This document shows positions 1 to 10,001 of a stretch of 64,000 bases of DNA, piece after piece. The notes beneath the pieces were generated by a model. It had not been told where the DNA came from, searched no databases, and was given only the letters and a program-made list of their open reading frames with translations. The stretch's first letter is position 1, and every line of letters starts with the position of its first letter. The DNA is from Caulobacter sp031457805 (lineage in GTDB: Bacteria; Pseudomonadota; Alphaproteobacteria; Caulobacterales; Caulobacteraceae). The stretch spans positions 310,001 through 374,000 of the forward strand of contig NZ_JAVDXI010000005.1 of assembly GCF_031457805.1 (NCBI RefSeq). The letters are read 5' to 3'. Position numbers and translations under genes: made by a program.

Positions 1-304
1 CAAGGCGGTCTTCGCCCGGATGACGGCGGAAAGCGGTCGGGCGCTGTGGGAGACGCTGAACTGGTGGCTCGACCCGTTCATGACCACCAATGTGCGTGCG
101 CCCGCCTGTCCGGTCCTGGCGATCGCCGGCGGCAAGGACGTGATCCATCCGCCCGCCACGGTTCGCCAGACCGCCGCGCGCCTGGGCGGCCAGGTCGAGG
201 TGTTCGCCGAGATGAGCCACTGGCTGCCCGGCGAGCCTGGTTGGGAAGGGGTCGCCGAACGCTGTCTGGCCTTCATCGCCGCCGAAGGGCGCGCGGCGGC
301 CTGA
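1..304 (+). CDS. Alpha/beta hydrolase, C-terminal part (5' end outside window)
   Basis: The reading frame is already open at the window edge, so only about the last 100 residues are visible. They look like the end of an alpha/beta hydrolase fold: PVLAIAGGKD places the acid-loop Asp after a beta strand, and MSHWLPGEPGW supplies the catalytic His near the C-terminus. The following helix (VAERCLAFIAAE) is the usual last helix of the fold. The nucleophile elbow is outside the window, so substrate and subfamily cannot be judged. The gene converges on the Gdx/SugE gene, with about 10 bases between the two stop codons. Confidence 0.7.
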   Translation, partial: KAVFARMTAESGRALWETLNWWLDPFMTTNVRAPACPVLAIAGGKDVIHPPATVRQTAARLGGQVEVFAEMSHWLPGEPGWEGVAERCLAFIAAEGRAAA

Positions 305-314
305 CGTCGCCTGC

Positions 315-635
315 CTATTGCGGACTGAACAACTTCAGCCCGAGTATCCCCGCCACGATCAGCCCGAAACACACGAGCCGCGCGGCCGTGGCCGGCTCCT
401 TGAACACCACGATGCCGACGATGGCCGTGCCCACCGCGCCGATGCCGGTCCAGACGGCGTAGGCCGTTCCCAGCGGAAGGGTCTTCACCGCCCAGCCCAA
501 AAGCCCCATCGACAGGACGAGGCTGATCGCGGTCAGCACGATGGGGAAAGGCCGCGTAAAGCCTTCGGTGAACTTCAGGCCCACGGCCCAGCCCACCTCG
601 AACAGTCCGGCGACGAAAAGAACGATCCAGGCCAC
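315..635 (-). CDS. gdx: SMR-family guanidinium exporter (Gdx/SugE type)
   Basis: A 106-residue, four-helix small multidrug resistance protein of the Gdx (formerly SugE) branch, which exports guanidinium in exchange for protons as an antiparallel dimer. The central Glu13 sits in GLFEVGW, and Ser42, Tyr59 and Trp62, the residues lining the guanidinium site in characterised Gdx proteins, are all present. The start is GTG at 635, with AAGGGG six bases upstream. The leader at 659-707 carries two GGGG-ACGA-CCCC hairpins typical of a guanidine-II riboswitch, which supports guanidinium rather than drugs as the substrate. Family and residues are read directly; the substrate is inferred from residues plus leader. 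Confidence 0.9.
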   Translation of the reverse strand: MAWIVLFVAGLFEVGWAVGLKFTEGFTRPFPIVLTAISLVLSMGLLGWAVKTLPLGTAYAVWTGIGAVGTAIVGIVVFKEPATAARLVCFGLIVAGILGLKLFSPQ

Positions 636-658
636 GACGAGCCCCTTGTTTCAGAAGC

Positions 659-707
659 GGGGTCGTCCCCAGGAAACGCAAAAGGCGCGGGGTCGTCCCC
701 GCGCCTT
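659..707 (-). promoter_or_regulatory. Guanidine-II (mini-ykkC) riboswitch candidate upstream of gdx
   Basis: Read on the minus strand there are two stem-loops with identical ACGA tetraloops closed by GGGG/CCCC. The first (707-682) has an 11 bp stem; the second (670-659) has a 4 bp core plus possible weak pairs. The linker is about 11 nt. Two short hairpins with ACGR loops define the guanidine-II class, whose usual target is a Gdx/SugE gene, exactly as here. The CCCC arm of the second hairpin could pair with the AAGGGG ribosome binding site at 647-642, so ligand-stabilised hairpins would free translation. The first hairpin followed by TTTT could also end the upstream gene's transcript. Confidence 0.8.
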
Positions 708-746
708 CGCTAGATAGGTCCGCGCCCCAAGGGACGCAACACGCCG

Positions 747-1445
747 TTAGCGGCTGGTCGTGCTGTACAGGATCTGCGCACGCTCGAAGTTCTTGCCGAC
801 CGAGGTCTCGTCCAGCTTCTTCAGGCGCATGTAGACAAGCCCCGCGCGGCCGCCGGCCCAGGCGTCGTCCCACGAGACGGTGAAGCGACGGAAATCGCTG
901 CCCACGGTCTGGTCGTTACGGATCAGGCGCAGCTGCGGGCTGTTTTCCCACGTCGCCCAGTCGTGCAGGCCGTTGGCCAGTTCCTGAGCCTGCTCCTGAG
1001 CCTGCGAGTAGTCGATCGTGACCGTGCAGACGTTGCGGTTCGAGCCCGGGTTATCCAGGGTGATGTTGAACGGCTTCTCCAGCGCGAAGATCCACTGCTC
1101 CTTCTTCTTCTTGAAGCCGTAATCCTTGACCAGCTGGGCGAAATCGCCGCCGGCGACCTGCGGCTTGCAGACCTTGTCCAGCACATCGAGCAGGCGGACG
1201 GTGAAGGGGTCGGTGGTGCGCGGACCGCGGACCGGCGCGACATAGGAGTCGGCGGCTGGCGCGGCTTCGGCGGCCGGAGCGGCGACGGCGGGAGCGGCTT
1301 GGTCAGCCGGCGCGCCGGGAGCGGCTTGATCCGCCGTAGCCGGCGTAGCGGCCGGAGTGGACGCAGGAGCAGTGGTTTGCTCTTGAGCGAAGGCGGAGGT
1401 CGAGACCGCGCCGAGGGCGATCAGGCTGACGAGCGCAAGGCGCAT
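747..1445 (-). CDS. Secreted hypothetical protein with Ala/Pro-rich linker
   Basis: I take the internal ATG at 1445 as the start because it begins directly with a signal peptide (MRLALVSLIALG, ending AFAQ); the longer version adds 12 residues that would spoil it. The mature protein (about 210 residues) starts with a roughly 45-residue low-complexity Ala/Pro segment. A globular part from DPFTVRLLDVLDKVCKP follows, with a second Cys in NVCTVTIDYS, so a periplasmic disulfide is possible. I do not recognise the family. It lies upstream of, and reads toward, the gdx riboswitch on the same strand. Confidence 0.7.
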   Translation of the reverse strand: MRLALVSLIALGAVSTSAFAQEQTTAPASTPAATPATADQAAPGAPADQAAPAVAAPAAEAAPAADSYVAPVRGPRTTDPFTVRLLDVLDKVCKPQVAGGDFAQLVKDYGFKKKKEQWIFALEKPFNITLDNPGSNRNVCTVTIDYSQAQEQAQELANGLHDWATWENSPQLRLIRNDQTVGSDFRRFTVSWDDAWAGGRAGLVYMRLKKLDETSVGKNFERAQILYSTTSR

Positions 1446-1593
1446 AGGCAAGGTATCCCCAACAAGACGAGAGGTCGGCATTAAAACCGACAGACGGTCC
1501 CTCGCAACCCTTATGGGCGCTGATTAAGACCAAGATTGGGCCACAGGTGTAATTTTATCTCCCGCAGCGCGACAGCAGGTCGCTTTCGGCGCG

Positions 1594-1625
1594 AAAACGC
1601 CCTCGACCCGGGGGACCGAGGGCGC
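1594..1625 (-). terminator. Terminator of the atp operon
   Basis: On the minus strand CGCCCTCG (1624-1617) pairs with CGAGGGCG (1605-1598) around a 10-11 nt loop and is followed by TTTTCG. It lies about 35 bases after the atpC stop codon. Confidence 0.75.
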
Positions 1626-1658
1626 TTCAAGATCATCTCGACACGGGATCGAGGCGGA

Positions 1659-1919
1659 TCAGGCCGCTTCGACAGCGTGCTCCGCCAGGATCGTCAGGCC
1701 CTCGGGACCAACGTCCGCGAACCCGCCCTGGATATCGAACACCTTGGTGGTCGCGCCGTCCTTCACGGTCACCTTGCCTTCGCGCAAGGTGGTCATGAAC
1801 GGCGCGTGGTTGGCCAGAACGCCGAAGTCGCCTTCAGCGCCCGGGGCCTGGACCATGTCCACCTCGCCCGAGAACAGTTCGCGCTCGGGGGCGACCAGAG
1901 AGAAGTGCAGCTTGGCCAT
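1659..1919 (-). CDS. atpC: F1 ATP synthase epsilon subunit
   Basis: An 86-residue epsilon subunit consisting only of the N-terminal beta-sandwich (LHFSLVAPERELFSGEVDMVQAPGAEGDFG and PFMTTLREG are diagnostic). The C-terminal helical hairpin that makes longer epsilon subunits inhibitory is absent, as is common in alphaproteobacteria. Epsilon belongs to the central stalk and couples rotation of the c-ring to the catalytic head. Its ATG overlaps the stop of the upstream small gene as TGATG, implying translational coupling. It is the last gene of the operon and is followed by a terminator. Confidence 0.95.
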   Translation of the reverse strand: MAKLHFSLVAPERELFSGEVDMVQAPGAEGDFGVLANHAPFMTTLREGKVTVKDGATTKVFDIQGGFADVGPEGLTILAEHAVEAA

Positions 1920-2169
1920 CAGTTGAACGTCTCCTCGACACCGCCCAGGGCGGCCTCGATGTCTTCATCAGTCTGGATCTCGGTGCCGCAGAAAGGGCAG
2001 AAGCGGATGGTGGCCAGCACCACGCCCGTTTCGCCCTCTTCCTCGCGTTCGCCGAGGTTCAGCAGGATCAGGCCGCTGTCATGCTCGATCAAGCCGGCGT
2101 TGGTGTCCGGAGACACCGCTTCGGCCAGCTCGTCGCAGCAGAAATTGGCCAGGTCCGTCTCTTCGGTCA

Positions 2170-2170
<1 letters not shown>
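1919..2170 (-). CDS. Small acidic CxxC protein inserted between atpD and atpC
   Basis: An 83-residue acidic protein that I do not recognise as an ATP synthase subunit. It has a CC pair near residue 12 and a late FCPFCGTEI motif resembling half of a zinc ribbon; the rest looks like a compact alpha/beta domain (GLILLNLGE). Its start overlaps the atpD stop as TAATG and its stop overlaps the atpC start as TGATG, so it is coupled on both sides and made with the beta and epsilon subunits. A role in assembly, metal binding or regulation of F1 is possible but is inferred from position alone. Confidence 0.85.
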
Positions 2171-3789
<1,619 letters not shown>

Positions 3790-3837
3790 GGCGGTGCGGT
3801 CTTTTCTGTCTCTGCGTGCTTATGTCGTTAGGCTGGA

Positions 3838-4713
3838 TCAGACGGCTTCGGCGCCGGAGATGATCTCGATCAGCTCCTTGGTGATCTGGGCCTGGCGGGA
3901 ACGGTTGTACTCGAGGGTGTAGCGCTTGATCATGTCGCCGGCGTTGCGCGTGGCGTTGTCCATGGCGGTCATCTGGCTGGCGTAGAAGCCGGCCATGTTG
4001 TCCAGCAGGGCCGACAGGATCTGGACCGTCAGGTTGCGCGGCAGCAGGGTCTCGAGAATGGCCTCTTCCGAGGGCTCGTACTCGTAGACCGCCGCCGGAC
4101 CCGAGGTCGCTTCCGCACCCTCGACCGTGGCGGGGATCAGCTGCAGGCCCGTGGGGATCTGCTGCACCACCGACTTGAAGCGGCTGTAGAACAGGGTGAC
4201 CACGTCGGTCTCGCCCGCTTCATACTCGCGGGTGATGACGTCGGCGATCGGCTGCGCCACGGCCAGCGTCAGCTGGCGGTAGGACGACAGGTCGAACGTC
4301 TCGACGATGCGACCGGCGTAAGGCTTGGCGAGCTGCGCCGTCACCTTCTTGCCGACGCAAATCACGCGGACCTCCTTACCCTGGGCGATCAGCCCGTCGA
4401 TGTGGGCGCGCGCGGCGCGAACGATCGACGAGGTGAAGCCGCCCGCCAGGCCGCGATCGGCCGCAGCGACGACCACCAGATGGCGATCGTCACGGCCGGT
4501 GCCGGCCAGGAGCTTCGGGGCGCCGTCGCCGGACACGCCGGCGGCGAGGTTGGCGATGACGCTGGCCAGACGCCGGGCGTAAGGACGGGCGGCTTCCGCC
4601 GCGTCCTGGCTCCGGCGCAGCTTGGCCGCCGCCACCATCTGCATCGCTTTCGTGATCTTTTGCGTCGCTTTGACGCTTGAGATCCGATTGCGCATTTCCT
4701 TCAAGCTGGCCAT
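3838..4713 (-). CDS. atpG: F1 ATP synthase gamma subunit
   Basis: A 291-residue central-stalk subunit. The N-terminal helix MASLKEMRNRISSVKATQKITKAMQMVAAAKLR and the C-terminal helix (MTAMDNATRNAGDMI, then LEYNRSRQAQITKELIEI) are the family signatures; together they form the coiled coil that rotates inside the alpha3beta3 ring. The gene lies 48 bases after the next upstream gene in the operon, and no internal promoter is obvious. Confidence 0.97.
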   Translation of the reverse strand: MASLKEMRNRISSVKATQKITKAMQMVAAAKLRRSQDAAEAARPYARRLASVIANLAAGVSGDGAPKLLAGTGRDDRHLVVVAAADRGLAGGFTSSIVRAARAHIDGLIAQGKEVRVICVGKKVTAQLAKPYAGRIVETFDLSSYRQLTLAVAQPIADVITREYEAGETDVVTLFYSRFKSVVQQIPTGLQLIPATVEGAEATSGPAAVYEYEPSEEAILETLLPRNLTVQILSALLDNMAGFYASQMTAMDNATRNAGDMIKRYTLEYNRSRQAQITKELIEIISGAEAV

Positions 4714-4747
4714 TCGGCGCTACTCTCTCCGAGCGGTTCCGAGGGGC

Positions 4748-6280
4748 TTAGGCGAAGGTCGACGAGAAGCTGTCGAGCGCGCTCTTCAGCGTGTTCTCCA
4801 GATCCTTGTCGAGCGCCTTCTTGGTGCGGATGCCTTCCAGGAGGTCGGCGTGCTGGCTGTGCAGGCGCGCCAGGAACTCGCTCTCGAAGCGACGCACCGA
4901 CGAGGTCGGGATGCCGTCGAGGTAACCGCGGGTGCCGGCGTAGATCACGCAGACCTGCTCTTCGACCGACAGCGGCGCGTATTGCGGCTGCTTCAAGAGC
5001 TCGGTCAGGCGCTCGCCGCGGGCCAGCATCTTCTGGGTCGAGGCGTCCAGGTCCGAGCCGAACTTCGCGAAGGCGGCCATTTCACGGTACTGGGCCAGCT
5101 CGCCCTTAATCGGGCCGGCGACTTGCTTCATCGCCTTGATCTGGGCCGACGAACCGACGCGCGACACCGAGATACCGACGTTCACGGCCGGACGGATGCC
5201 TTGGTAGAACAGGTCGGTTTCCAGGAAGATCTGGCCGTCGGTGATCGAGATCACGTTGGTCGGGATGTAGGCCGACACGTCGTTGGCCTGGGTTTCGATG
5301 ATCGGCAGCGCCGTCAGCGAGCCCGAACCGTTGTCTTCGTTCAGCTTGGCGGCGCGTTCCAGCAGGCGGGAGTGCAGGTAGAACACGTCGCCCGGATAGG
5401 CTTCGCGGCCCGGCGGGCGGCGCAGCAGCAGCGACATCTGGCGGTAGGCGACGGCTTGCTTGGACAGATCGTCATAGATGATCAGGCCGTGCAGGCCGTT
5501 GTCGCGGAACCACTCGCCCATGGCGCAGCCGGCGAACGGGGCCAGGTACTGCAGCGGAGCCGGCTCCGAGGCCGAGGCCACGACGACCGTGGTGTACTCG
5601 AGAGCGCCGTGCTCTTCGAGGGTCTTCACGATCTGGGCGACGGTCGAGCGCTTCTGGCCGATGGCGACATAGACGCAGTAGAGCTTGGCGCTCTCGTCCT
5701 TGCCGGCGTTGACGGCCTTCTGGTTCAGGATGGTGTCGATGGCGACGGCGGTCTTGCCGGTCTGACGGTCACCGATGATCAGCTCGCGCTGGCCACGGCC
5801 GACCGGGATCAGGGTGTCGATCGACTTCAGACCGGTCTGCACGGGCTCGTGCACCGACTTGCGCGGGATGATGCCCGGGGCCTTCACGTCGACGCGGCGA
5901 CGCTCGGTGTATTCGATCGGGCCCTTGCCGTCGATCGGCTCGCCCAGCGGGTTGACGACGCGGCCCAGCAGGCCACGGCCGACCGGCACGTCCACGATCT
6001 CGCCGAGGCGACGGACTTCGTCGCCTTCCTTGATTTCCTGGTCCTGGCCGAAGATCACGGCGCCGACATTGTCGCGCTCGAGGTTCAGGGCCATGCCCTT
6101 CACGCCGGCCTTCGGGAATTCCAGCATTTCACCGGCCTGGACGTTGTCCAGACCGTAGATGCGGGCGATGCCGTCACCGACGGACAGCACCTGGCCGACG
6201 TCCGAGACGGCGGCCTCTTCGCCGAAGTTGGCGATCTGCGACTTGAGGATGGCCGAGATTTCGGCGGCGCGGATGTCCAT
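4748..6280 (-). CDS. atpA: F1 ATP synthase alpha subunit
   Basis: A 510-residue alpha subunit with the full set of family blocks: N-terminal MDIRAAEISAILKSQI, the nucleotide-binding GDRQTGKTAVA loop, the arginine-finger region SVSRVGSSAQ and a C-terminal helical bundle. It forms the non-catalytic nucleotide sites of the F1 head. It is placed between atpH and atpG in the minus-strand operon with short gaps on both sides, so co-transcription is very likely. Its length is normal for the family. Confidence 0.98.
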   Translation of the reverse strand: MDIRAAEISAILKSQIANFGEEAAVSDVGQVLSVGDGIARIYGLDNVQAGEMLEFPKAGVKGMALNLERDNVGAVIFGQDQEIKEGDEVRRLGEIVDVPVGRGLLGRVVNPLGEPIDGKGPIEYTERRRVDVKAPGIIPRKSVHEPVQTGLKSIDTLIPVGRGQRELIIGDRQTGKTAVAIDTILNQKAVNAGKDESAKLYCVYVAIGQKRSTVAQIVKTLEEHGALEYTTVVVASASEPAPLQYLAPFAGCAMGEWFRDNGLHGLIIYDDLSKQAVAYRQMSLLLRRPPGREAYPGDVFYLHSRLLERAAKLNEDNGSGSLTALPIIETQANDVSAYIPTNVISITDGQIFLETDLFYQGIRPAVNVGISVSRVGSSAQIKAMKQVAGPIKGELAQYREMAAFAKFGSDLDASTQKMLARGERLTELLKQPQYAPLSVEEQVCVIYAGTRGYLDGIPTSSVRRFESEFLARLHSQHADLLEGIRTKKALDKDLENTLKSALDSFSSTFA

Positions 6281-6329
6281 GGTCTTCTGGGCTCTCTGCG
6301 ATCTAATTTTTTAAGGCGCGCTTATACGC

Positions 6330-6884
6330 TCAGGCGCGCTTCAGGGCGAATTTCAGGGAATCGAGCTTCGAACGGAGCGAAGCGTCGAAGAGACGCGAAC
6401 CAACGCGCACCTTCAGACCGCCCAGCAGGGACGGATCGACGCGCGTGGAAACTTCGGGGGTCTTGCCCAGGGCCTCGGCCAGAGCGGCTTGCACGCCCTT
6501 CAGCTGGGCGGGCGACAGGGCGGCGGCCGAGACGACTTCCGCCGTCACAACGCCGCGATGCTTGGCCGACAGGGCGACAAAGGCCGAGATCGCGCCCAGC
6601 AGGTCGCCGGTGCGACCGTTGGCCGCGACGAGGCCCAGAAACTTGGTGGTCAGCGGCTGGAAGCCGGCCTTCTTGGCCACGGCGGTCAGGCCCTTACCCT
6701 TGTCTTCAGCCGAGAAGGCCGGCGAAGCGATCAGGCGGCGCAGGTCGGCGCTGTCGGCGACCATGGCCTTCAAGCTCTTCAGGTCGGCCTCGACCTTTTG
6801 CAGGGAGCCGTTCTCGATCGTCAGTTCGAAGAGGGACTGCGCATAGCGCTGACCCGCATCCGTCGCCTTGGTTTCGTCCGCCAC
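6330..6884 (-). CDS. atpH: F1 ATP synthase delta subunit
   Basis: The delta (OSCP-type) peripheral-stalk subunit, about 184 residues with the GTG start at 6884. That GTG is preceded by GGGCGGA at suitable spacing and gives an N-terminus (ADETKATDAGQRYAQSLFEL) that fits the family. A longer frame opens with TTG at 6923 and adds an unlikely leader. The C-terminal block LLGGLKVRVGSRLFDASLRSKLDSLK is the conserved delta signature. It is the first gene of the F1 operon; the promoter should lie in 6885-7076, but I cannot point to one. Confidence 0.95.
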   Translation of the reverse strand: MADETKATDAGQRYAQSLFELTIENGSLQKVEADLKSLKAMVADSADLRRLIASPAFSAEDKGKGLTAVAKKAGFQPLTTKFLGLVAANGRTGDLLGAISAFVALSAKHRGVVTAEVVSAAALSPAQLKGVQAALAEALGKTPEVSTRVDPSLLGGLKVRVGSRLFDASLRSKLDSLKFALKRA

Positions 6885-7076
6885 TTGGTATCCGCCCGGT
6901 GCGTTGCAAATCGCCGCCGACAAGAAGTTTAACCCTCATCGCGACTTAAAGGCTTGAACGCGCTTGAAAAAAGCACATGGACGGTCGGCGCTGCCGCGCC
7001 GTCCCGTCCGAAGCCGCGCGCCTGATAACACGGGCCTTTCGCAGTCGCAACCAAAGGGGCGCAACCAACAGCCCTG

Positions 7077-7316
7077 TCAGGCTCCCGCGCGGCGACATAT
7101 CGCCGAGCCCGAAGCCGCCAAGCCGCCGTCGGCGCGCCGTAACTCGGCCTGGACGAAGACGAGGCTGCGCGTCGCGCGCTCGACCCACGCCTTGGCCTCA
7201 AAATCAGCCGCCCCCTCGCCTGAACCGTAGTCGACGGTCATCGAGGTCAGGGATGTTCCTTCGCCTGCGGCCTTGCGCAGTACGGATTCCAGTTGGGCGG
7301 CGAGGCTCGTATCCAT
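7077..7316 (-). CDS. Small hotdog-like hypothetical protein
   Basis: A 79-residue protein starting at ATG 7316; a longer frame would need a TTG at 7325. The segment VERATRSLVFVQAELRRADG followed by LAASGSA resembles the last strands of hotdog-fold thioesterase-like proteins (a basic R-x-L-x-F-V motif, then an A-x-G-x-A strand), but the protein is about half the usual length, so the call is tentative. It lies upstream of atpH on the same strand, and its transcript may read into the atp operon. Confidence 0.55.
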   Translation of the reverse strand: MDTSLAAQLESVLRKAAGEGTSLTSMTVDYGSGEGAADFEAKAWVERATRSLVFVQAELRRADGGLAASGSAICRRAGA

Positions 7317-7346
7317 AGGCTTCAACTAGTCCTGTCGCCGGAAAAG

Positions 7347-7382
7347 AAAAGGGGGCGGCGGGAGGTCCCGCCGCCCCTTTAA
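7347..7382 (-). terminator. Terminator downstream of the small secreted protein gene
   Basis: The minus strand carries a long GC stem (GGGGCGGCGGGA pairing with TCCCGCCGCCCC) followed by TTTTCTTTTC. It lies about 90 bases after the stop of the gene at 7470-7793. Confidence 0.8.
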
Positions 7383-7469
7383 GGCGAATGCTCGAGGAAA
7401 CAGCCAGACCGGGCCGGAGAAACGGCGGCCCACAACGCGTCTGGTACCAGGGTAAAGCGATAGGTGTTC

Positions 7470-7793
7470 TTACTTAGCCGCGACCTTGGCCGAGGCGTTG
7501 CAGCGGGTCAGGTCTTCAGCGTCCAGAGACTTGGTTTCGCCACCGAAGGCCGAGACGCGACCCACTTCCTTGGCGAGCGCCTTGCAGGCGGCCGCAGTGA
7601 GCGCGCGCGAGGGGGCTTGGGCCGAGACGCACTCGGCGCCCTCGCAGACGAAGACGGCGCCGCCGGCGACCACCTTGGTCTTGGCCGCGACCGGCGCGTC
7701 CAGAGCGGCGGCGATGCGGCCGTCGGCGAAGGCCGAACCCGCGAACATGGAGACAGACAGAGCGGCGACAGCCGCCAGCGAACGGAGCTTCAT
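7470..7793 (-). CDS. Small exported protein (CC_3452-like family)
   Basis: The ATG at 7793 is chosen because it opens a clean signal peptide (MKLRSLAAVAALSVSMFAGSA, cleavage near SAFA-DG); upstream codons would add a 43-residue non-hydrophobic leader. The mature protein is about 85 residues, with three Cys (VFVCEGAECVS, AACKALA) plus a late Cys (LTRCNAS), which suggests two disulfides in the periplasm. I recall a Caulobacterales family named after C. crescentus CC_3452 with this look; no function is known to me. It is a single gene with its own terminator. Confidence 0.75.
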   Translation of the reverse strand: MKLRSLAAVAALSVSMFAGSAFADGRIAAALDAPVAAKTKVVAGGAVFVCEGAECVSAQAPSRALTAAACKALAKEVGRVSAFGGETKSLDAEDLTRCNASAKVAAK

Positions 7794-8038
7794 GAGAAAG
7801 CCCTCCGGCTTTGGGGAAGTTGCGGTCAGATCGAGGATCGGTGAAAAGCGTGTACTGGCCGCTCGACCCCGGGGATGACAGCGCCGGTATCCCCACCGGT
7901 GCTTCGGGTCCGAACTAAGCATCGCTTAGATATCAGTGATAAGAAATTGCGCAAGCGCAATTTCGCTTCCGCCTCGCATTTTCGAGAATCGCTCAGGTCT
8001 GGCCGGACACGGCCAAATCGGAACGGAATCTGGCGAGC

Positions 8039-8464
8039 CTAAAGCCCCAGGATCGAGTCGATCCGGCTCTCGGCCTTGGCGTGGATAGCGCGCTCCTCGA
8101 CCATCCCCTTGGCGCGCGCGTAGCGCCCGTCCTTGCCGACCCGGCGCTGGATGCCGTCGGCGGTCAGCACGGGTCCGGGACCGGCCGGATCGGTGAAGGC
8201 GCTCATCACGGCGGCCATGGTCGCGCCGATGAAGGCGGCCGCCACGGGTCCGATCGCGCCGACCCAACCCTCACCGAAGATGGCCTGAAGGCGGTCGATC
8301 AGCAGCTCGCGGTTCGGCTGCTTCTCCATCACCCCGATCATCCAGAGGACGGAGCCTTCGACGATGGCGGCCAGCAGCACCGGCAGGATCACGCCCAAAG
8401 GGCGCGGCCGGACCAAGAGTCCGAGCGCTGCGCCGATGATCGCGAAGGCGGCCATGGTGATCAT
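8039..8464 (-). CDS. Small integral membrane protein, unknown function
   Basis: A 141-residue protein with hydrophobic segments at about residues 2-20, 24-45 and 65-90, followed by a charged cytoplasmic-looking tail (RRVGKDGRYARAKGMVEERAIHAKAESRID). No family was recognised. It is transcribed away from the acyl-CoA dehydrogenase gene; the 128-base gap between them contains an imperfect repeat of ACCGGTTaag/cTTAACCGGT type at about 8478-8505 that could be an operator. Either of two ATGs (8464 or 8455) could be the start. Confidence 0.6.
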   Translation of the reverse strand: MITMAAFAIIGAALGLLVRPRPLGVILPVLLAAIVEGSVLWMIGVMEKQPNRELLIDRLQAIFGEGWVGAIGPVAAAFIGATMAAVMSAFTDPAGPGPVLTADGIQRRVGKDGRYARAKGMVEERAIHAKAESRIDSILGL

Positions 8465-8592
8465 GGCGGTGAGCCTTAACCGGTTCTGGTCAAGGACCGG
8501 TTAAGGCCCGTTCCGCAGGGGCATGATTGGCCGCCGCCACCGCCCGCGCTTTAGTCTCTTCTACAGAGAAGAATACGCAGGGAGGCACGACC

Positions 8593-9885
8593 ATGGACTT
8601 CCGACTGTCATCGGAACTTTCGGCCTATCTCGAAGAGCTAGACGCCTTCATCGAGGCCGAGATCGCGCCCCTCCAGGCGCAGAATGACAACCAGCGCTTC
8701 TTCGACCACCGCCGCGAATGGGCCCGCACCGACTGGGACGCCGGCGGCCTGCCGCGCCATGACTGGGAAGAGCTGCTGGGCAAGGCGCGCAAGCTGGCCG
8801 ACAAGGCTGGCCACTATCGTTACGCCCTGCCAAAGGCCTACGGCGGCAAGGACGGCACCAACCTGGGCATGGCGGTGATCCGCGAGCACCTGGCCAGCAA
8901 GGGCCTTGGCCTCTTCAACGACCTGCAGAACGAGCACTCGATCGTCGGCAACAATCCGTTCGTGCTGATGATCCGCGACTTTGGCCGGCCCGACCAGCAG
9001 CACCTGATCGAGGACATGCTCGATCGCGGCGCGTTCCGCCCCACCTTTGGCCTGACCGAGCCCGACCACGGCTCGGACGCGACCCACATGGAGACCCAGG
9101 CGGTCCGCGAAGAGCGTCACGGCCAGGCCGGCTGGCGGATCGACGGCGAGAAGATGTGGACCACCGGCATGCACGTGGCCACGCACTGCTGCCTCTTCGC
9201 CCGCACCAGCGGCCAGGACGGCGACGCCCGGGGCATCACCGCCTTTCTGGTCCCCGCCCACGCGCCCGGCGTGAAGATCGAGGAGTATCTCTGGACCTTC
9301 AACATGCCGACCGACCACCCGCGGGTCAGCTTCACCGACGTCTGGGTGCCCGACAGCGCAATGTTCGGTCCAGAAGGCGGGGGCCTCGCTCTCGCCCAGC
9401 ACTTTGTGCACGAAAACCGCATCCGCCAGGCGGCCTCCAGCCTGGGGGCGGCGGTCTACTGCATCGAGGAAAGCATCAAGTACGCGCGCGCCCGCAAGCC
9501 GTTCGGCAAGGCGCTGGCCGAGAACCAGGCCATCCAGTTCCCGATCGTCGAGCTTTCCACCCAGGCCGAGATGCTGCGCCTGTTGATTCGCAAGACGGCC
9601 TGGGAAATGGACCAGATGAGCAAGCCGGAGGTCGAAAAGCGCCTCTCGGACAAGGTCTCGATGTGTAACTACTGGGCCAACCGCCTCTGCTGCGAGGCCG
9701 CCGACCGGGCCATGCAGATCCATGGCGGCATCGGCTATTCGCGCCACAAGCCGTTCGAACACATCTATCGCCACCACCGCCGCTATCGGATCACCGAGGG
9801 CGCCGAGGAGATCCAGATGCGCAAGGTCGCCGCCTGGCTGTTCGGCTATATGGGCCCGCGCAAGCAGGCCTTCGCGGAGGGTTAG
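8593..9885 (+). CDS. Acyl-CoA dehydrogenase
   Basis: A 430-residue FAD-dependent acyl-CoA dehydrogenase that introduces the 2,3-double bond into an acyl-CoA. FGLTEPDHGSDATHMET and KMWTTGMHVATH form the flavin-binding strand region, and QIHGGIGYSRHKPFEHIYRHHRRYRITEGAEEIQ is the C-terminal helix bundle. The length and this C-terminal block fit the branch near ACAD10/11 rather than the short-chain enzymes. The ATG at 8593 follows AGGGAGG at a good distance; an in-frame start upstream is not needed. It is a single gene with no obvious operon partner. Confidence 0.92.
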   Translation: MDFRLSSELSAYLEELDAFIEAEIAPLQAQNDNQRFFDHRREWARTDWDAGGLPRHDWEELLGKARKLADKAGHYRYALPKAYGGKDGTNLGMAVIREHLASKGLGLFNDLQNEHSIVGNNPFVLMIRDFGRPDQQHLIEDMLDRGAFRPTFGLTEPDHGSDATHMETQAVREERHGQAGWRIDGEKMWTTGMHVATHCCLFARTSGQDGDARGITAFLVPAHAPGVKIEEYLWTFNMPTDHPRVSFTDVWVPDSAMFGPEGGGLALAQHFVHENRIRQAASSLGAAVYCIEESIKYARARKPFGKALAENQAIQFPIVELSTQAEMLRLLIRKTAWEMDQMSKPEVEKRLSDKVSMCNYWANRLCCEAADRAMQIHGGIGYSRHKPFEHIYRHHRRYRITEGAEEIQMRKVAAWLFGYMGPRKQAFAEG

Positions 9886-10001
9886 GCCTGGAGCCAAGCG
9901 ACATGTCGAAGGTTTAATCCTGCGCGACCTGACGTAGTGTCACGGCCACGCTATCTAACAGCGGTATGCGGATGGACATGTCCGCATCTGGAGGGCTCTT
10001 G

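Noticed and set aside
682..707. First ACGA hairpin as merely a terminator of the 747-1445 gene
   Set aside because: Not excluded as a second role, but a plain terminator would not explain a second hairpin with the same ACGA loop before a Gdx gene.
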